Assembly (NCBI GenBank): GCA_028571685.1
Contig: CM053143.1
Location: 1,865,501-1,929,500 of the forward strand
Direction: 5' to 3'
From: Heterohyrax brucei
Lineage: Eukaryota; Chordata; Mammalia; Hyracoidea; Procaviidae
Length of the DNA stretch: 64,000 bases
In this document: positions 43,914 through 55,784 of the stretch, in pieces
How positions within the stretch are numbered: position 1 is the first letter of the stretch
Layout of the letters: each line of letters begins with the position of its first letter
Notes under the pieces: model-generated
Database searches by the model: none
What the model was told of the DNA's origin: nothing
Seen by the model: the letters and a program-made list of their open reading frames with translations, nothing else
Position numbers and translations under genes: made by a program

Positions 43914-45160
43914 CTGCCAAAAAAAGAAAGCAAACAGTAACAAATATGAAAAGCCGCTGTCCAGAGCTCCACATTATGGTTATAACAACAATAACGACAA
44001 CAACAACAAAAAACGTTGTGGGAAGTCAAGCATAACTCTGAACCTTTTAAATTTTCAGTTCATATGGGACCCCCTGATTGTAAACAGAGAAAAATAAGAT
44101 GTTTAATGTGCCAGGAAGAAGGATAATTGCTGGTGAAAATCCCACATGTGAACCATAATTCCACAAATATTTTTATTATACTTGCTGTAAGATATTATTT
44201 GTGTGAGGGTTTTACATAGTGTAACATTTATCTTAGTCTTTCCTAAGTATGTAACTCTGAATTTGAACTTGAATGGAAGAACTTTTTTCAATCATCACTT
44301 CTGTTTTCTACTTATTGTGATGTAGGATTCATTACAGGTCCGTATGTTTTTCTTTTAGCTACTTAAACTGAATTTACTAACTTTAAAAATCATAGGTTTT
44401 TCTGTTCATTTTCATTCTGTAATTTAGGGTTGAAAATATTAGCCTTGGCCATTGTGTATTTTGTGAAAACCAGGTAGCATGTGTATCATTACATTTTTTA
44501 GAGTAAATTTCTGTAATATGTAAGGTGTTCCTTTAATTAATGGTCCAGTATCTTTGTGAATAGATTTGGATCTTGAAATAGATCTATTTGTTGTGAATAA
44601 TTTGACCCCTGTTTCTCTTTGTAACTAATCTGACACATATTCTAATAGAGTATATATGAGACCAATAATGCAGTACTATCAGAAGGCCACGGTTTTCTGA
44701 AGGAAAACTCCACTAAAGCACTAGCCCATTGACACTTTGGATTGCAAAGGAATTAGGTTACAAACTGATAGTTTTTCCTAAGGAAGATAGAAAAATAGAG
44801 TCACTTCAGGTGAAAAACTTTGTTCTAAACTTTTAGTTTTAAACAGCAATCCATTCATGTATTCTCCTTTAATATAACTTGGAGTTAAAGAAATTTGATT
44901 ATTTCTTGCTCAACACAATCTTCATTTATGATTTTATAAATGAGATATCTATTTAACAAATAATAGTTTATATATTTTTTAAATCAGAGTCTGACATTTT
45001 CAAGTTAAATTATAGACGTATTATAAATATGAATGGTTATTTGTTTGCTGTTTGTTTTACAAAATTCTAGTAAATTGGTGTCTCTGAAGTCACTGGCAAA
45101 TATACCATTCTAATTCAGTGGTTGAATTTGGTAAGTCCAGAGCTGTTTCTGTTACAGATC
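43914..45160. other. Unassigned AT-rich DNA
   Basis: Unique-looking sequence with a short CAACAACAATAACGACAAC patch near 43,985. No gene, RNA or repeat family recognised. Confidence 0.4.
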
Positions 45161-45162
45161 TA

Positions 45163-45520
45163 TATCGATCTATCGATCTATCGATCTATCATCTATCTAT
45201 CTCTCTCTCTCTCTATCTAATCTATCTCTCTCTTTCTCTCTCTCTCTATCATCTCTCTATCTATCTCTCTATCTCTCTATCTCTCTATCTCTCTATCTCT
45301 CTATCTCTCTATCTCTCTATCTCTCTATCTCCCTATCTCCCTATCTCCCTATCTCTCTATCTCTCTATCTCTCTATCTCTCTATCTCTCTATCTCTCTAT
45401 CTCTCTATCTCTCTATCTCTCTATCTCTCTATCTCTCTATCTCTCTATCTCTCTATCTCTCTATCTCTCTATCTCTCTATCTCTCTATCTCTCTATCTAT
45501 CATCTATCTATCTATCTAAT
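45163..45520 (+). repeat. Compound tandem array, mostly (ATCTCTCT)n octamer
   Basis: Begins as GATCTATC/ATCT repeats, passes through CT-rich sequence, then becomes a regular 8-bp array ATCTCTCT from about 45,255 to 45,500, about 30 units, with three neighbouring ATCTCCCT variants near 45,330-45,350, and ends in ATCT repeats. The 8-bp unit keeps one frame open (S-L-S-L-Y-L-S-I repeating) over 45,118-45,519, so that frame is a by-product of the repeat. Confidence 0.95.
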
Positions 45521-46311
45521 GTATTTACCAGGTGTTGTAAGTGTGGGAAATATGCAGATTTTAAAACCTATTTTGTGCCTCAAAAGAAAGTCTGTTTTCA
45601 TAACGGAGGAAAGCAAACCAGCATTTATGTCTTGTGTTATTTGTGCATGCCCTGCTTTATGAAGACAAGGATCACAGTCATTTAGTTTCTGCTAGTGAAT
45701 AGATTTGATTGTTTAATAAGTACCCTCAAATTTGCATGTTAAAATACAAAAAATTGAGTCTATTTTTAGGTGGGCTTCCCAAGACAGATAATCAAACTAT
45801 GTAAGGATATATTACCAATGAGGAATAGTGACAATTAAAAGACAATGTAAGGGAGTAAAATGATCAGAGTATGCAGGACAGATACTAGTAGGGACGGTGT
45901 TAGGAAATACTTTCCGTTCTTGCCTTTATTATCTCTCTTTCACACTGTGTCAGCTTCTGTTCCTAGGCTTTCTCTTGACACTATAGTTTTCCCAAGCATG
46001 TATATTTTTTTCCCAATTATGTTTAGAGAATCACTGCAAGTTTTATTGTACTTACAGATCCCATCTTTCTATAACCCTCAAATTTTAATCTAGTTCTGCT
46101 TTATCTGTAAGCTCTAGTCACCATAAAAGCAGATATGTCTTCAAGAAATACTGTGTGCAGTATATGTTAATGCATCCCTAGTAGACCTCAGTGTTGTTTC
46201 ACAATACATCAGTTAATTGACTAACATTATTAACAGCTAAAACAGAGAGTGAGGGAAAAAGAGAGAATCCTTCACCTAAATTCTTTGAGGATGTTTGAAA
46301 TGTTATAAAAT
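45521..46311. other. Unassigned DNA left of L1-I
   Basis: Unique-looking AT-rich sequence. The 77-codon frame at 45,860-46,093 has no recognisable content. AAAGTCAG at 46,312-46,319 is the left target duplication of L1-I. Confidence 0.45.
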
Positions 46312-47304
46312 AAAGTCAGGGTGGAGTCAAGATGGCGGACTAAGGACATGTCTTCTCATATCCCCCTGGAAGCAAAGATCTGATTGATAATCAAAGGGAG
46401 ACTTCTGGTCACCTAGTGAGCCCCAGGACACGGCACAGGGCTGTTAATTTGGACTTTATACCACCGAATGAAAAGCTTCCTCTCTTTCACTGACTCCCAC
46501 TTCTGGCTAGCCCTGGCTCTCATGGACTGAAGGTAATGCACCATTTTGACTTTTTTTCTCTGTCTTGGCCAGCAGGTGGAGCTAGGTCTTGCTTAGCGAC
46601 TAGTCTCAGACGCACTACTGGTGGGATAGGCAGGCAAAATTGCCATGTTTTCAGACCCAGGCTTAGAACTCTGTTCATCTAGCCATTTTGGGACTGTCTT
46701 TTTATCTCTGCAACAGTGTGGTTTATACAGAACCAGCAGTGCCTATGTGCGGGATGCAATGTTGGATACAGAGATTTTAGCAGTACCTAATTATTAGCCT
46801 AAGATCCAGCACCTGCAAACAGGACAGGGCTTTTCTGATAGAAAAGCAGCAGTTTGCACAGTGTCACCTATGGTGGGGACGCAGCAACAAAGGTGGAAGA
46901 CTCACTGCATCTTGGGACCTTTATCCTCTCTATCTGCCAAACATGTGGAGGGTGCGATCTTAGATACAGTAGCCACAGCTGGACCTAATTCTTAGCTTGG
47001 GAGCCAGAGCCTGCCCACAGGAAAGCACTTTTCTACCAGAAAAGCAGTAGTTTACACAGTGTTGCCTAAGACTGGGCCCTGTCAGCAGAGGCCAACAGGG
47101 CAGTAGCATTGCTGTATTTTGAACTAGTTCGTACCATCTGGAGTTGGATATTGAAGTACTTACTTTGCCAGTTGGGAAGAGGGACCTCTATACCTGCCTG
47201 ACTTGGGAAGTGGTCAGAAACCTTTTGTTATACATTTTAAGACAGTCTAGTGAAACATCTGCAGTCCATCTTCACAGTATCTCACCCAGCCTTTACTTAC
47301 TCAC

Positions 47305-48337
47305 ATGAAACCCAAAAAGCAACAGACACTTGTGGCAAACAAGAAATCACCCATGGCTTCAGAAAGGTCCCAAATAAAACAACCAAGAAGTTTTCCGGAT
47401 GAAGAAACTTTTCTGAAATTGTCAGAAGGTCAATACAAAAGAATTATATACAGAGCCCTTCCGGACTTTATACAAAATGCAGCACAACAAAATGAAAAAT
47501 TAAGCAAGCTGTTTGATCTGATGGAACACGAGCACTCTGAAATCCCACAGATCAAGAACAAAATCAAAGACATAGAAACTTCCATTCAAAGCCAAGAAAA
47601 CAGAATGGAACAAATGGAAAAAAGAATTTCTGACTTGGAAGACAGAGCTACTGACACCAGCATCTATGAGCAGAAATCAGAAAAAAGAAACAAGAAAAAT
47701 GAAGAAACATTAAGAAGCACGTGGGACTCTACTAAGAGGAACAACCTTCGATTAATTGGAGTCCCTGAACAGGATGAGACATCTGAGAACACAGAGAGTA
47801 TTGTTCCTGTGCTACTGAAGGAAAACTCCCCAGAAATCATGAAGGAAGATAATATAGATATCCCAGATGCATATTGTACACCACTAAATATAGATCTCAA
47901 AAGAAAGACTCCAAGACGTATTATAATCAAGCTTAACAAAAATGAAACATAAGCAGCAAATCTTAAAGGCAGCAAGACTCAAAGCAAAGCTAACATTCAG
48001 AGGGAAACCCTGTAGGCTTTCATCAGATTTATCAACAGAAACCATGCTGACATGGAGACAGTGGCATGACACATTCAAAGCCTTGAAGGAAAAGAACTTC
48101 CAACCAAGAATTACATATCCTGCAAAACGTTCTTTCAAATATGAAAATGAAATCAAGGCATTTCCAGATAAACAGAAACTCAGAAACTTTGTAAAAACCA
48201 AACCAAAGCTACAAGAAATACTGAAAGAAGTCCTTGGCTTTGGCTTAGAAGGACAACACATCATCCAGAATTCTACTCAGTTAGGGAAGGTTCCAAACCC
48301 ATTAACAGCTTTAACACTGAAAGAATCAATCCAGTGA
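47305..48337 (+). pseudogene. L1-I ORF1 (RNA-binding chaperone) with one frameshift
   Basis: The first frame, 47,305-47,952 (215 codons), has a basic N-terminus, a coiled coil at about residues 60-125 (heptad-like run ending M-E-K-R-I-S-D-L-E-D-R), and the start of the RRM (L-R-L-I-G-V-P-E). It shifts in an A-run near 47,940 and continues at 47,942-48,337 with the C-terminal domain (F-R-G-K-P-C-R-L; F-Q-P-R-I-T-Y-P-A-K). ORF1p trimers coat L1 RNA. Combined length, about 340 codons, is normal for L1. One extra A in the A-run explains the break. Inner methionine at residue 17 matches the start used by L1-A. Confidence 0.85.
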
Positions 48338-50931
48338 TTATCATGAAAAATATGGTGCCATCATATTAAAATGAGGGATGTACTACAGTCGTTATAGGCC
48401 TTCCAGATGGAGAGGAAGTTGGCAAGACTGGTAGTAATTAAAATTGGGTTTGTTTATAGTTTATTAAGGGGGATCATAGGGGCAGCCATAAAGCACAACA
48501 AAGATGCAATATACCATATCAAGAAATGTAACACAGGAGTCTCAACAACTACAAAACCAACTCTGAAAAAGGTGAAAAGTCAACTCACAAAAAGGAAGGT
48601 CCCAGAACAGACTAATAAGAACAACACAGATAATATCAACACAAAAATAAACATATCACAATGGCAGCACTGAACACACACCTATCAATAATTACTTTGA
48701 ATGTGAATGGACTGAATGCTCCAGGCATCGAGTGACATGTTGGATCAAAAGACATGACCCATCCATATGTTATCTACAAGAAATTCACTTGAGACTTAAA
48801 GATAGGAACAAACTGAAAATTAAAGGATAGAAGAATATATATCAAGTCAACAATGAACAAAGAAGAGCAGGTGTGGCAATTCTAGTCTCAGACAAAATCA
48901 ATTTTAATGTTAAATCCACCATCGTTGACAAAGATGGACACTATTTATTACTGAAATGTTCAGTACGCAAGCAAGACTTAACAATATTAAATATTTATGC
49001 ACCTAATATCAGAGTACCTAAATATGTCAAAGAAATACTGACTACACTCAAAAAGGAGATAGATCGCTCCACAATAATAGTAGGAGACTTCAACACTCCA
49101 CTCTGAATACTAGACAGATTATCTAGAAAAAAGCTCAGTAAAGATGCAGAAGACCTCATTGTCACAATTAACCAACCAAACCTCATTGACATATACAGAA
49201 CTTTCTACCCATCAGGAGACTACACCTTCTTCTCCAGTGCACATGAAACATTCTCCAGAATTGACCATGTGTTAGGAAGTAATGCAGTTCTCAACAAAAT
49301 CCATACCACTGGACTGCTGCAAAGCATCTCAGATCATAAAGCCATAAAAGTCAAAATTAACAGCAGAAAAAACACAGACAGAAAGTGGAGCTCTTGGAAA
49401 CTGAACATCTTGCTCAAAAAACCATGGGTTGTAGATCAAATCAAGAAATTCATGGATTCCAATGAGAATGAAAACACTTCCTACCAGAACCTGTGGGACT
49501 CAGCCAAAGCAGTGCTCAGAGGTCAGTTTCTCTCCATAAATGCACATATCTGGAAGGAATACAGAAATCAGATGAAGGAACTAAATCTTCAGCTTGAACA
49601 AGTAGAGAGAGAACAACAGAGGAACCCTTCAGACACCAGAAGGAAGCAGATCATAAAGATTAGAGCAGAACTAAATGAATTAGAGAACAGAAAAACAATT
49701 GAAAAAATTGAAAAGACCAAAGGCTGGTTTTTTGAAAAGATCCACAAAATTGACAAACCACTGGCCAAACTCACTAAAGAAAAACAGGAAAAGAAACAAG
49801 TAACCCAAATTAGAAATGAGAAGGAAGTTGTCACAACAGATCCAAGAGAAATAAAAAATATCATAGCTGAATACTACGAAAGACTGTACTCTAACAAATT
49901 TGAAAACCTAGAGGAAACAGACAATTTCCTTGATTCATACCACCTACCCAAATTATCTCAAAATGAAGCAGAACAACTTAATAAACCCATAACAAAGGAA
50001 GGGATTGAAAATGTCATAAAAAAAAACTGTCAACTAAAAAACGCCCAGGCCTGGATGACTTCACCGCAGAATTCTACCAAGCTTTTAGAGAAGAGTTATC
50101 TCCAATACTACAGAGACTATTTCACAGTATAGAGAGGAATTGAGTACTCCCAAATTCGTTTTATGAAGCCGGAATAACCCTGATAACAAAACCAGGGAAA
50201 TACCCAACAAAAAGGAGAGCTACAGACCGATATCATTCATGAACCTAGATGCAAAAATCTTCAACAAAATTCTTGCCAATAAAACACAGCAACATATCCA
50301 AAAAATAATCCATCATGACCAAATTGGATTCATACCAGGTATGCAAGACTGGTTCAACATCCGAAAAACAATTAATGTAATTAACCACATAAATACCACA
50401 AAAGACAAGAATCACCTGATTTTGTCCATTGATGCAGAAAAAGTGTCTGGTAAAGTCCAATAACCATTCATGCTAAAAAGTCTTTGCAAAACAGGCATAG
50501 ACGGAAAATTCCTGAACGCAATGAGGGCCATTTATACAAAGCCAAAGGCCTACATCACCCTGAATGGAGAGAGACTGAAGGAGTTTCTCTTGAGAAAAGG
50601 AACTAGACGAGGATGTCCACTCTCACCTCTCCTATTCAGCATTGCGCTAGAAGTTCTAGCAAGAGCAATTAGACAAGACCAAGGAACAAAGGGCATCTGC
50701 ACTGGCAAAGAAAAAGTCAAAATCTCCATGTTTGCTGATGATATGATTGTACATGCACAGAATCCCAAAGAATCTATAAGTAAACTGCTCACACTGATAG
50801 AAGAGTTCAGCAAAGTCTCAGGATACAAGATAAACATAAATAAATCGGTAAGATTCCTTTATACCAACAACGATACTGTTAATGAAGAAATTATCAAACT
50901 GATACCATTTACTATAGCCCCTAAGAAGTTA

Positions 50932-51027
50932 GAGTACCTGGAAATTAATCTAACGAGAGAAATAACAGACCTTCACAAAGAGTACCTGGAAATTAATCTA
51001 ACGAGAGAAATAACAGACCTTCACAAA
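50932..51027 (+). repeat. Perfect 48-bp tandem duplication in L1-I ORF2
   Basis: Units 50,932-50,979 and 50,980-51,027 are identical and begin GAGTACCTGGAAATTAATC. The repeated residues are [16 protein letters not shown], and the frame stays open. L1-H has a single copy (near 38,330-38,380). Confidence 0.95.
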
Positions 51028-51811
51028 GAGAACTACAAGCCCTTACTACAAGAAACTAAGAGAGAGTTGCATAAATTGAGAAACCTACCCTGCTCATGGA
51101 TAGGAAGACTTAACATTGTGAAAATGTCTGTTTTACCCAAAGCAATCTACTTATATAATGCAATCCCAATACAAGTTACAGTGTTATTTTTTAATGATAT
51201 GGAGAAACAAATCACCAATTTTGTTTGGGTAGGGAAGAAACCCCAGATAAGTAAAATACTTCTAAAGAAAAAGAACACACTGGTGGTCCTCTCATTACTT
51301 GACTTCAGAACATATTGCACTGCCACAGTGGTCAAAACAGCCTGGTACTGGTACAAGAACAGACAGATCAATCAATGGAACAGAACTGAGACCCCAGAGA
51401 TGAAACCATATGCCCATGAACAGCTGATATTTGACAAAGGCCCTAAGACATTAAACTGCGGTAAAAACAATCTCTTCAACAAATGGTGCTGGCAAAATTG
51501 GATATCCATCTGCAATAAACTGAAACAAGAACCGTATCTTACACCTTATACAAAAACCAGCTCAAATTGGATAAATGACCTTAATATCAAATCTAAAATG
51601 ATAAAGCTCATCCAAGACAAAGTAGAAACAACAATGGAAGTTTTAATCCACAACATAGACAGACTTCACAATTTTTCAAACAAACCACAATCAACAGAAG
51701 AGAAAATAGATAAATGGGAACTACTAAGAATCAATCACTTTTGCTCATCCAAAGACTTTATTAAGAGAATTAAAAGGCCACCTACAGAATGGGAAATAGT
51801 ATTTGGTGACT

Positions 51812-51860
51812 TTAGGGTCACCATGAGTTGGATCCGTCTCAACGGCACTTGGCTGGCTCG
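51812..51860 (+). repeat. Short SINE/RTE tail in L1-I ORF2
   Basis: TAGGGTCACCATGAGTTGGA followed by TCCGTCTCAACGGCACTTGG interrupts ORF2 between ATTTGG and GCAACTCTATG; L1-H (39,150) reads ATTTGGCAACTCTATG without a gap. Flanks GGTGAC and GGCAAC may be a decayed duplication. It contributes to the frame break near 51,900. Confidence 0.8.
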
Positions 51861-52646
51861 GCAACTCTATGTCAGACAGAAGCCTGATCTCCATAATCTA
51901 TAAGGTACTACAAAATGTCAATAATAAGAAGATAAATCATTCAATTAAGTGGTGGGCAAAGGAGAACGACAGACATTTCTCTAAAGAGGAGATCCAGGCA
52001 GCCAAAAAACACATGTGGACATGTTCACGATCTTTAGTTATTAAAGAAATTCAAATCAAAACAACAATGAGATACCATCTCACCCCAACAAGTTTGGCCA
52101 TGATCCAAAAAACACAAAACAACAAATTCTGAAGAGGCTGTGGAGAAAGTGGAACTCTCCTACACTGTTGGTGGGGTTGCAAAATGGTCCAGCCTCTTTG
52201 GAAAGCAATCTGATGCTTCCTTAAAAAAAATGGATATAGATATACCATTTGACCCAATAATTCTACTTCTTGGATTATATATCCTACAGAATTAAGGCCA
52301 TTCACACCAACGGATAGATGCACAAGAATGTTTATCACAGCACAGTCCACGATAGCAAAAAGATGGAATCAAACCCAGATGCCCCACAACAGAGGAATGG
52401 ATAGGTCAACTATGATATGTATACTCAATGGAGCACTATGCAATGATAAAGAACAATGATGATTCCAGGAACCATCTCATAACCTGGTTTCAATTGGAAG
52501 ACATTATGAAATCAGTCAGTGGCAAAAAGACAAATATTGTATGAGGCCCCTGTTATAAGGACTTAAAAATAGACTTATGAACAGAAGAAAAGACTCTTTC
52601 ATGGCTACAAGAGTAGAGAGGGTGGGAGAAGTTTGGTCATAGATTA

Positions 52647-54885
52647 TGCTTTGCGACTACCCTTATCATCCCCCTTAATAATCTATGTTTAAACCCAAGT
52701 TTAACTTCCATGGATCTTCCTCTCCATCTGGAAGTAATATAACTACTGTAGTATATCCCTCTTTTTAATGTGGTGGTATCATAGCTTTCATGATATGATC
52801 ATTGGATCACTTCTTTTAATATTATAGCTTTGATTGAATTTTGTGCCTTTCCTAACTGAGTAGATTTCTGGATGCTGTGTCCTGTATTGTCTCCTAAAAT
52901 ACAGAGTTAATGGATTTGTTTTTGTAAGCCAAGAGCTTCTTTCAGTATTTCTTGTAGCTTTGGTTTGGTTTGTACAAAGTCTGTAAGTTTCTGTTTATCT
53001 GCGAAGGTCTTAATTTCATTTTGATATTTGAAAGACAATTTGCAGGATACATAATTCTTGCCTGGAAGTTTTTCTCCTTCTAGGCTTTGAATGTGTCATC
53101 TGATTGCCTCTGTGCCAGCACCGTTTCCGCTGAAAAGTCAGGAGAAACCCTACAAGTCTTCCCACTGAATGTCAGTTTTGCTTTGAGTCTCTGTGCCTTT
53201 AAGAGTTTCTGCTTATGTTTCATTTTGTTAAGTTTGATTATAACATGTCTTGGTGTCTTTATTTTGGGATCTATATTTTATGGTGTTTGATAGGCATCTT
53301 GGATATCTATGTTCTTTCTTAATTTCAGGGACATTTTCTGTTAGAAAGTCAACAACAATGCTCTCTGCATATTCAGGTGTCCATCCCTGTTCAGGAACTC
53401 CAGTTAATTAATTGTAAATTGCTCCTCTCAATAGAGACCCACTAGTTTCTTAATACTTCTTCATATTTATTGTTTCTTTTCTCTGATTTTTCCTCATAAA
53501 TACTGGTGTCAGTAGCTCTGTCTTCAAGGTCAGGATGTCTATTTTCCAGTTGTTCAATTCTGTTCTCTTGGCTTTGAATTGAACTGTCTACTTCTTCAAT
53601 TATGTTATCTATCTATAGGATTTCTGAATGCCGATGTTCCATTAGTTCAAACAGCTTGCTTAATTTTTCATTTTGGTGTGCTGCATTTTGTATAATGTCT
53701 AGTAGGGCTCTCTATACAATTCTTTTGTACTTGATCTCTAATTGTTTCAGAAAGGCTTCTTCAGCTGGCAAATTCTTTGGTTCTTTTTGGGGGGAGCTTT
53801 CTGGAGCCATGGGTGGATTTTTCTGTAAGTGTATGGCCAGGGTTTGTTGCTTTTGGGGCATCTAAAAGTTGTTCAGTTTCTCTGGTGTAGCCTTAGCAGG
53901 AGCTGAGGTGCAGTTCTAAGAAGAAAGTTGATCACCAGTCACCTCTATGTACTCCAGTGACTGGGCCCAGTGGATCTCTGGGGTAGCAGGCACCACCTCC
54001 TGGCTGGCAAAGACATGGCCCTACTTATGGAGTCACCAGGGGACTGTCAGCCAACCCTATGATGTGGATCAGTAAAGGCTGGAAGAGATGTCACAGGCTA
54101 CCCTGCAGTTATTTCTCTAGGTAGTCTCATTTTGAAAGGTAAAAGCTATCTGACAGCTTCCAAAATTAGTCAGGCTGTAAGGTATGCAAGTCCCTCTTTC
54201 TGGCTGGCAAGGGAGGCATCTCTGTTTCCATCCTCAGATGCTGTGATCTAGTTCAAAGTACAGACAAGCTGCTGCCCTGCTGTCAATTGCTGCCAGGCCC
54301 CATCTGTAAGGCTACACTGTGTTAAACACAGCTTTCATGCTGGGAAAGCACTAACTGGGCTGGCATTGCCTCCAGCCTGGAAATTAGCCCTGCTGAGAGG
54401 CCTCCTTTTCAGTGACTCTGCCTCACAGTCAAAGAAGATGGTGTCCTGCCCAAGCTGTCCCACCCACTGGGAAATAGCCAAATCTATGGTGGAGGTTCAG
54501 GAAGAGAGGGTGGAGGGTGGAGAGGGTGGAGAGGACTAACTGTGCTCTCAAAATGTGGCTATTCTGCCCACGGATCATGCCAGCAGTGTGGCTGAGCTTT
54601 GCTGCCTGTTAAGCCCACCCCCACCTGCCAGCTAACAAAAAGGAAAAAAAGTTAAAAACTATAGTTACCTTCAGTCTGTAAGAGCCGGCCATTCAATGAG
54701 GGTAGGGGTCAGCAAAAGAGAAGGAGTTTCCTGTTTCGTGGCATATAGTCCAAATTGACAGCCCTACACCAAGTCATTGAGTGTCTAGAAGTCTCTGTTT
54801 AATTATCAATCCAGGCCTTAGTTTTCGGAGGGAATTAAGGAGACGTGTGTCTAGTCCACCATCTTCTCAGCTGTTGTTTTTTCAG
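52647..54885 (-). mobile_element. L1-J: 5' part of an L1 (5' UTR, ORF1) inserted in L1-I, no 3' end
   Basis: On the minus strand: 5' start near 54,865 (AGAAGATGGTGGACTAGACA), 5' UTR to about 53,865, ORF1 (start near 53,861) to about 52,900, and inter-ORF sequence to 52,647. ORF2, the 3' UTR and poly(A) are absent. TTGGTCATAGATTA is present on both sides (52,633-52,646 and 54,886-54,899), and L1-I 3' UTR is colinear across it. At the 5' junction there is an extra A-rich stretch, TGAAAAAACAACAGC. This is the reverse of the usual 5'-truncated L1. Confidence 0.85.
52900..53861 (-). pseudogene. L1-J ORF1 remnant
   Basis: Minus-strand start M-P-Q-K-Q-Q-T-L-A at 53,861, inner M-A-P-E-S near 53,810, then a decayed coiled coil, and C-terminal motifs recognisable in antisense near 53,260 (P-R-H-V) and 53,000-53,060 (L-P-G-K-N-Y-V-S-C-K). 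Broken by several stops and shifts. Plus-strand frames here are shadows. Confidence 0.75.
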
Positions 54886-55784
54886 TTGGTCATAGATTAG
54901 ATAGTTGATATAAATTTGGTTAGGTGAAAGCAGTGACAGCACACAGTACAGAGTAGATTAACTGGTCTTCACCATAAACTGAAAGGTTTTCTAAATTCAA
55001 CCTAATGTTTCAAAGGATAGAGTAGCAGGGGCCGGGAATCTGGCAACCATGTATTCAGTGGACGTTGAGGAGAATTGGCTTAACTAGTCTGTTCTTAAGA
55101 GAGACTTCTGCATATTGGTGAGTGGCATCTGGGGTCTTAAAAGCCAACAAACTGCCATCTAAGGTACACCAAATGGTCCCAACTCATCTGTAACTGACGA
55201 TTACTGAGAACAACAAAGAGTATAAAAAAGCCCAGAAGATAGAAAGACTCATACGAATGCGGGACTGTATCAACATGATCCCAAAAGTACCAGATGGTGC
55301 CTGGCCACCAACAAAGTCAGCCATGACAGGAGTCACAACATAGAGTCCCTGCAGTAACATGAGACAAAGAGCTGTACAGTCCAAGAACTCTACTAAAATA
55401 TCTGAATGGATGATTTCACAGCTTGGAGAATGCCCTGGAAACATGGCCCCTAGACCTCCTGCTGTTCCTGACCAGAAACCAGTAATGAGTTCAATTCTTC
55501 AGACAAGAATGGACTGGACTCGGGACACAGTGTGACAATACGGTGTGCACACTTTATGGTTCTGTGCACTTACAGGAGTTTGTCCTACTGGTCTCTTTCT
55601 AGATGGGAGAGAAGAGGGTGGAGGGGGGAACAGATGCTTGTTAAGAGGATGCTAGTTGTATAGAGTGAAAAGGAAGAATGTGCTGTCACCAGATAAGGAG
55701 AGTAGACGGATAAATAGCTGGACATGCAAGACTGATTTAGATTGTATACTTTCACTTAATCATGAGAAAAAAAGCAAAAGTCAG

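Larger units (their letters stand above)
48661..52553 (+). pseudogene. L1-I ORF2 (endonuclease/reverse transcriptase), broken
   Basis: Starts at ATGGCAGCACTGAAC. Endonuclease 48,661-49,330 (V-S-D-K-I-N-F-N-V-K; V-G-D-F-N-T-P-L, then a stop), linker and RT start 49,269-50,132, palm 50,239-50,463 (G-F-I-P-G-M; S-I-D-A-E-K), and a long frame 50,470-51,903 with the catalytic F-A-D-D at 50,731-50,742. The C-terminus is spread over 51,869-52,553 (L-L-H-C-W-W-G-C-K near 52,165). Odd features are a perfect 48-bp in-frame duplication at 50,932-51,027 and a short SINE tail at about 51,812. Several stops and shifts exclude function. Confidence 0.85.
46320..55776 (+). mobile_element. L1-I: full-length L1 with target duplications, split by L1-J
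   Basis: Complete order: 5' start GGTGGAGTCAAGATGGCGG, 5' UTR (46,320-47,304), ORF1 (47,305-48,337), inter-ORF, ORF2 (48,661 to about 52,550), 3' UTR (to 52,646 and 54,886-55,770) and A-rich tail. AAAGTCAG lies on both sides (46,312-46,319 and 55,777-55,784). Without the 2.25-kb L1-J block the element is about 7.2 kb. The 5' UTR contains a ~200-bp tandem duplication (GCAATGTTGGATACAGAG near 46,754 and GCGATCTTAGATACAGTA near 46,954). ORF1 has one frameshift and ORF2 several defects, so it is not active. Confidence 0.9.

Noticed and set aside
43855-44097. An 80-codon frame with an Asn-rich run
   Set aside because: The Asn run comes from a CAACAA-type simple repeat. There is no donor, and another phase fits exon-like segment 1 better.
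45118-45519. A 133-codon open frame rich in S-L-Y-L-S-I
   Set aside because: It is produced by the ATCTCTCT array, which keeps all units in one frame; no gene features.
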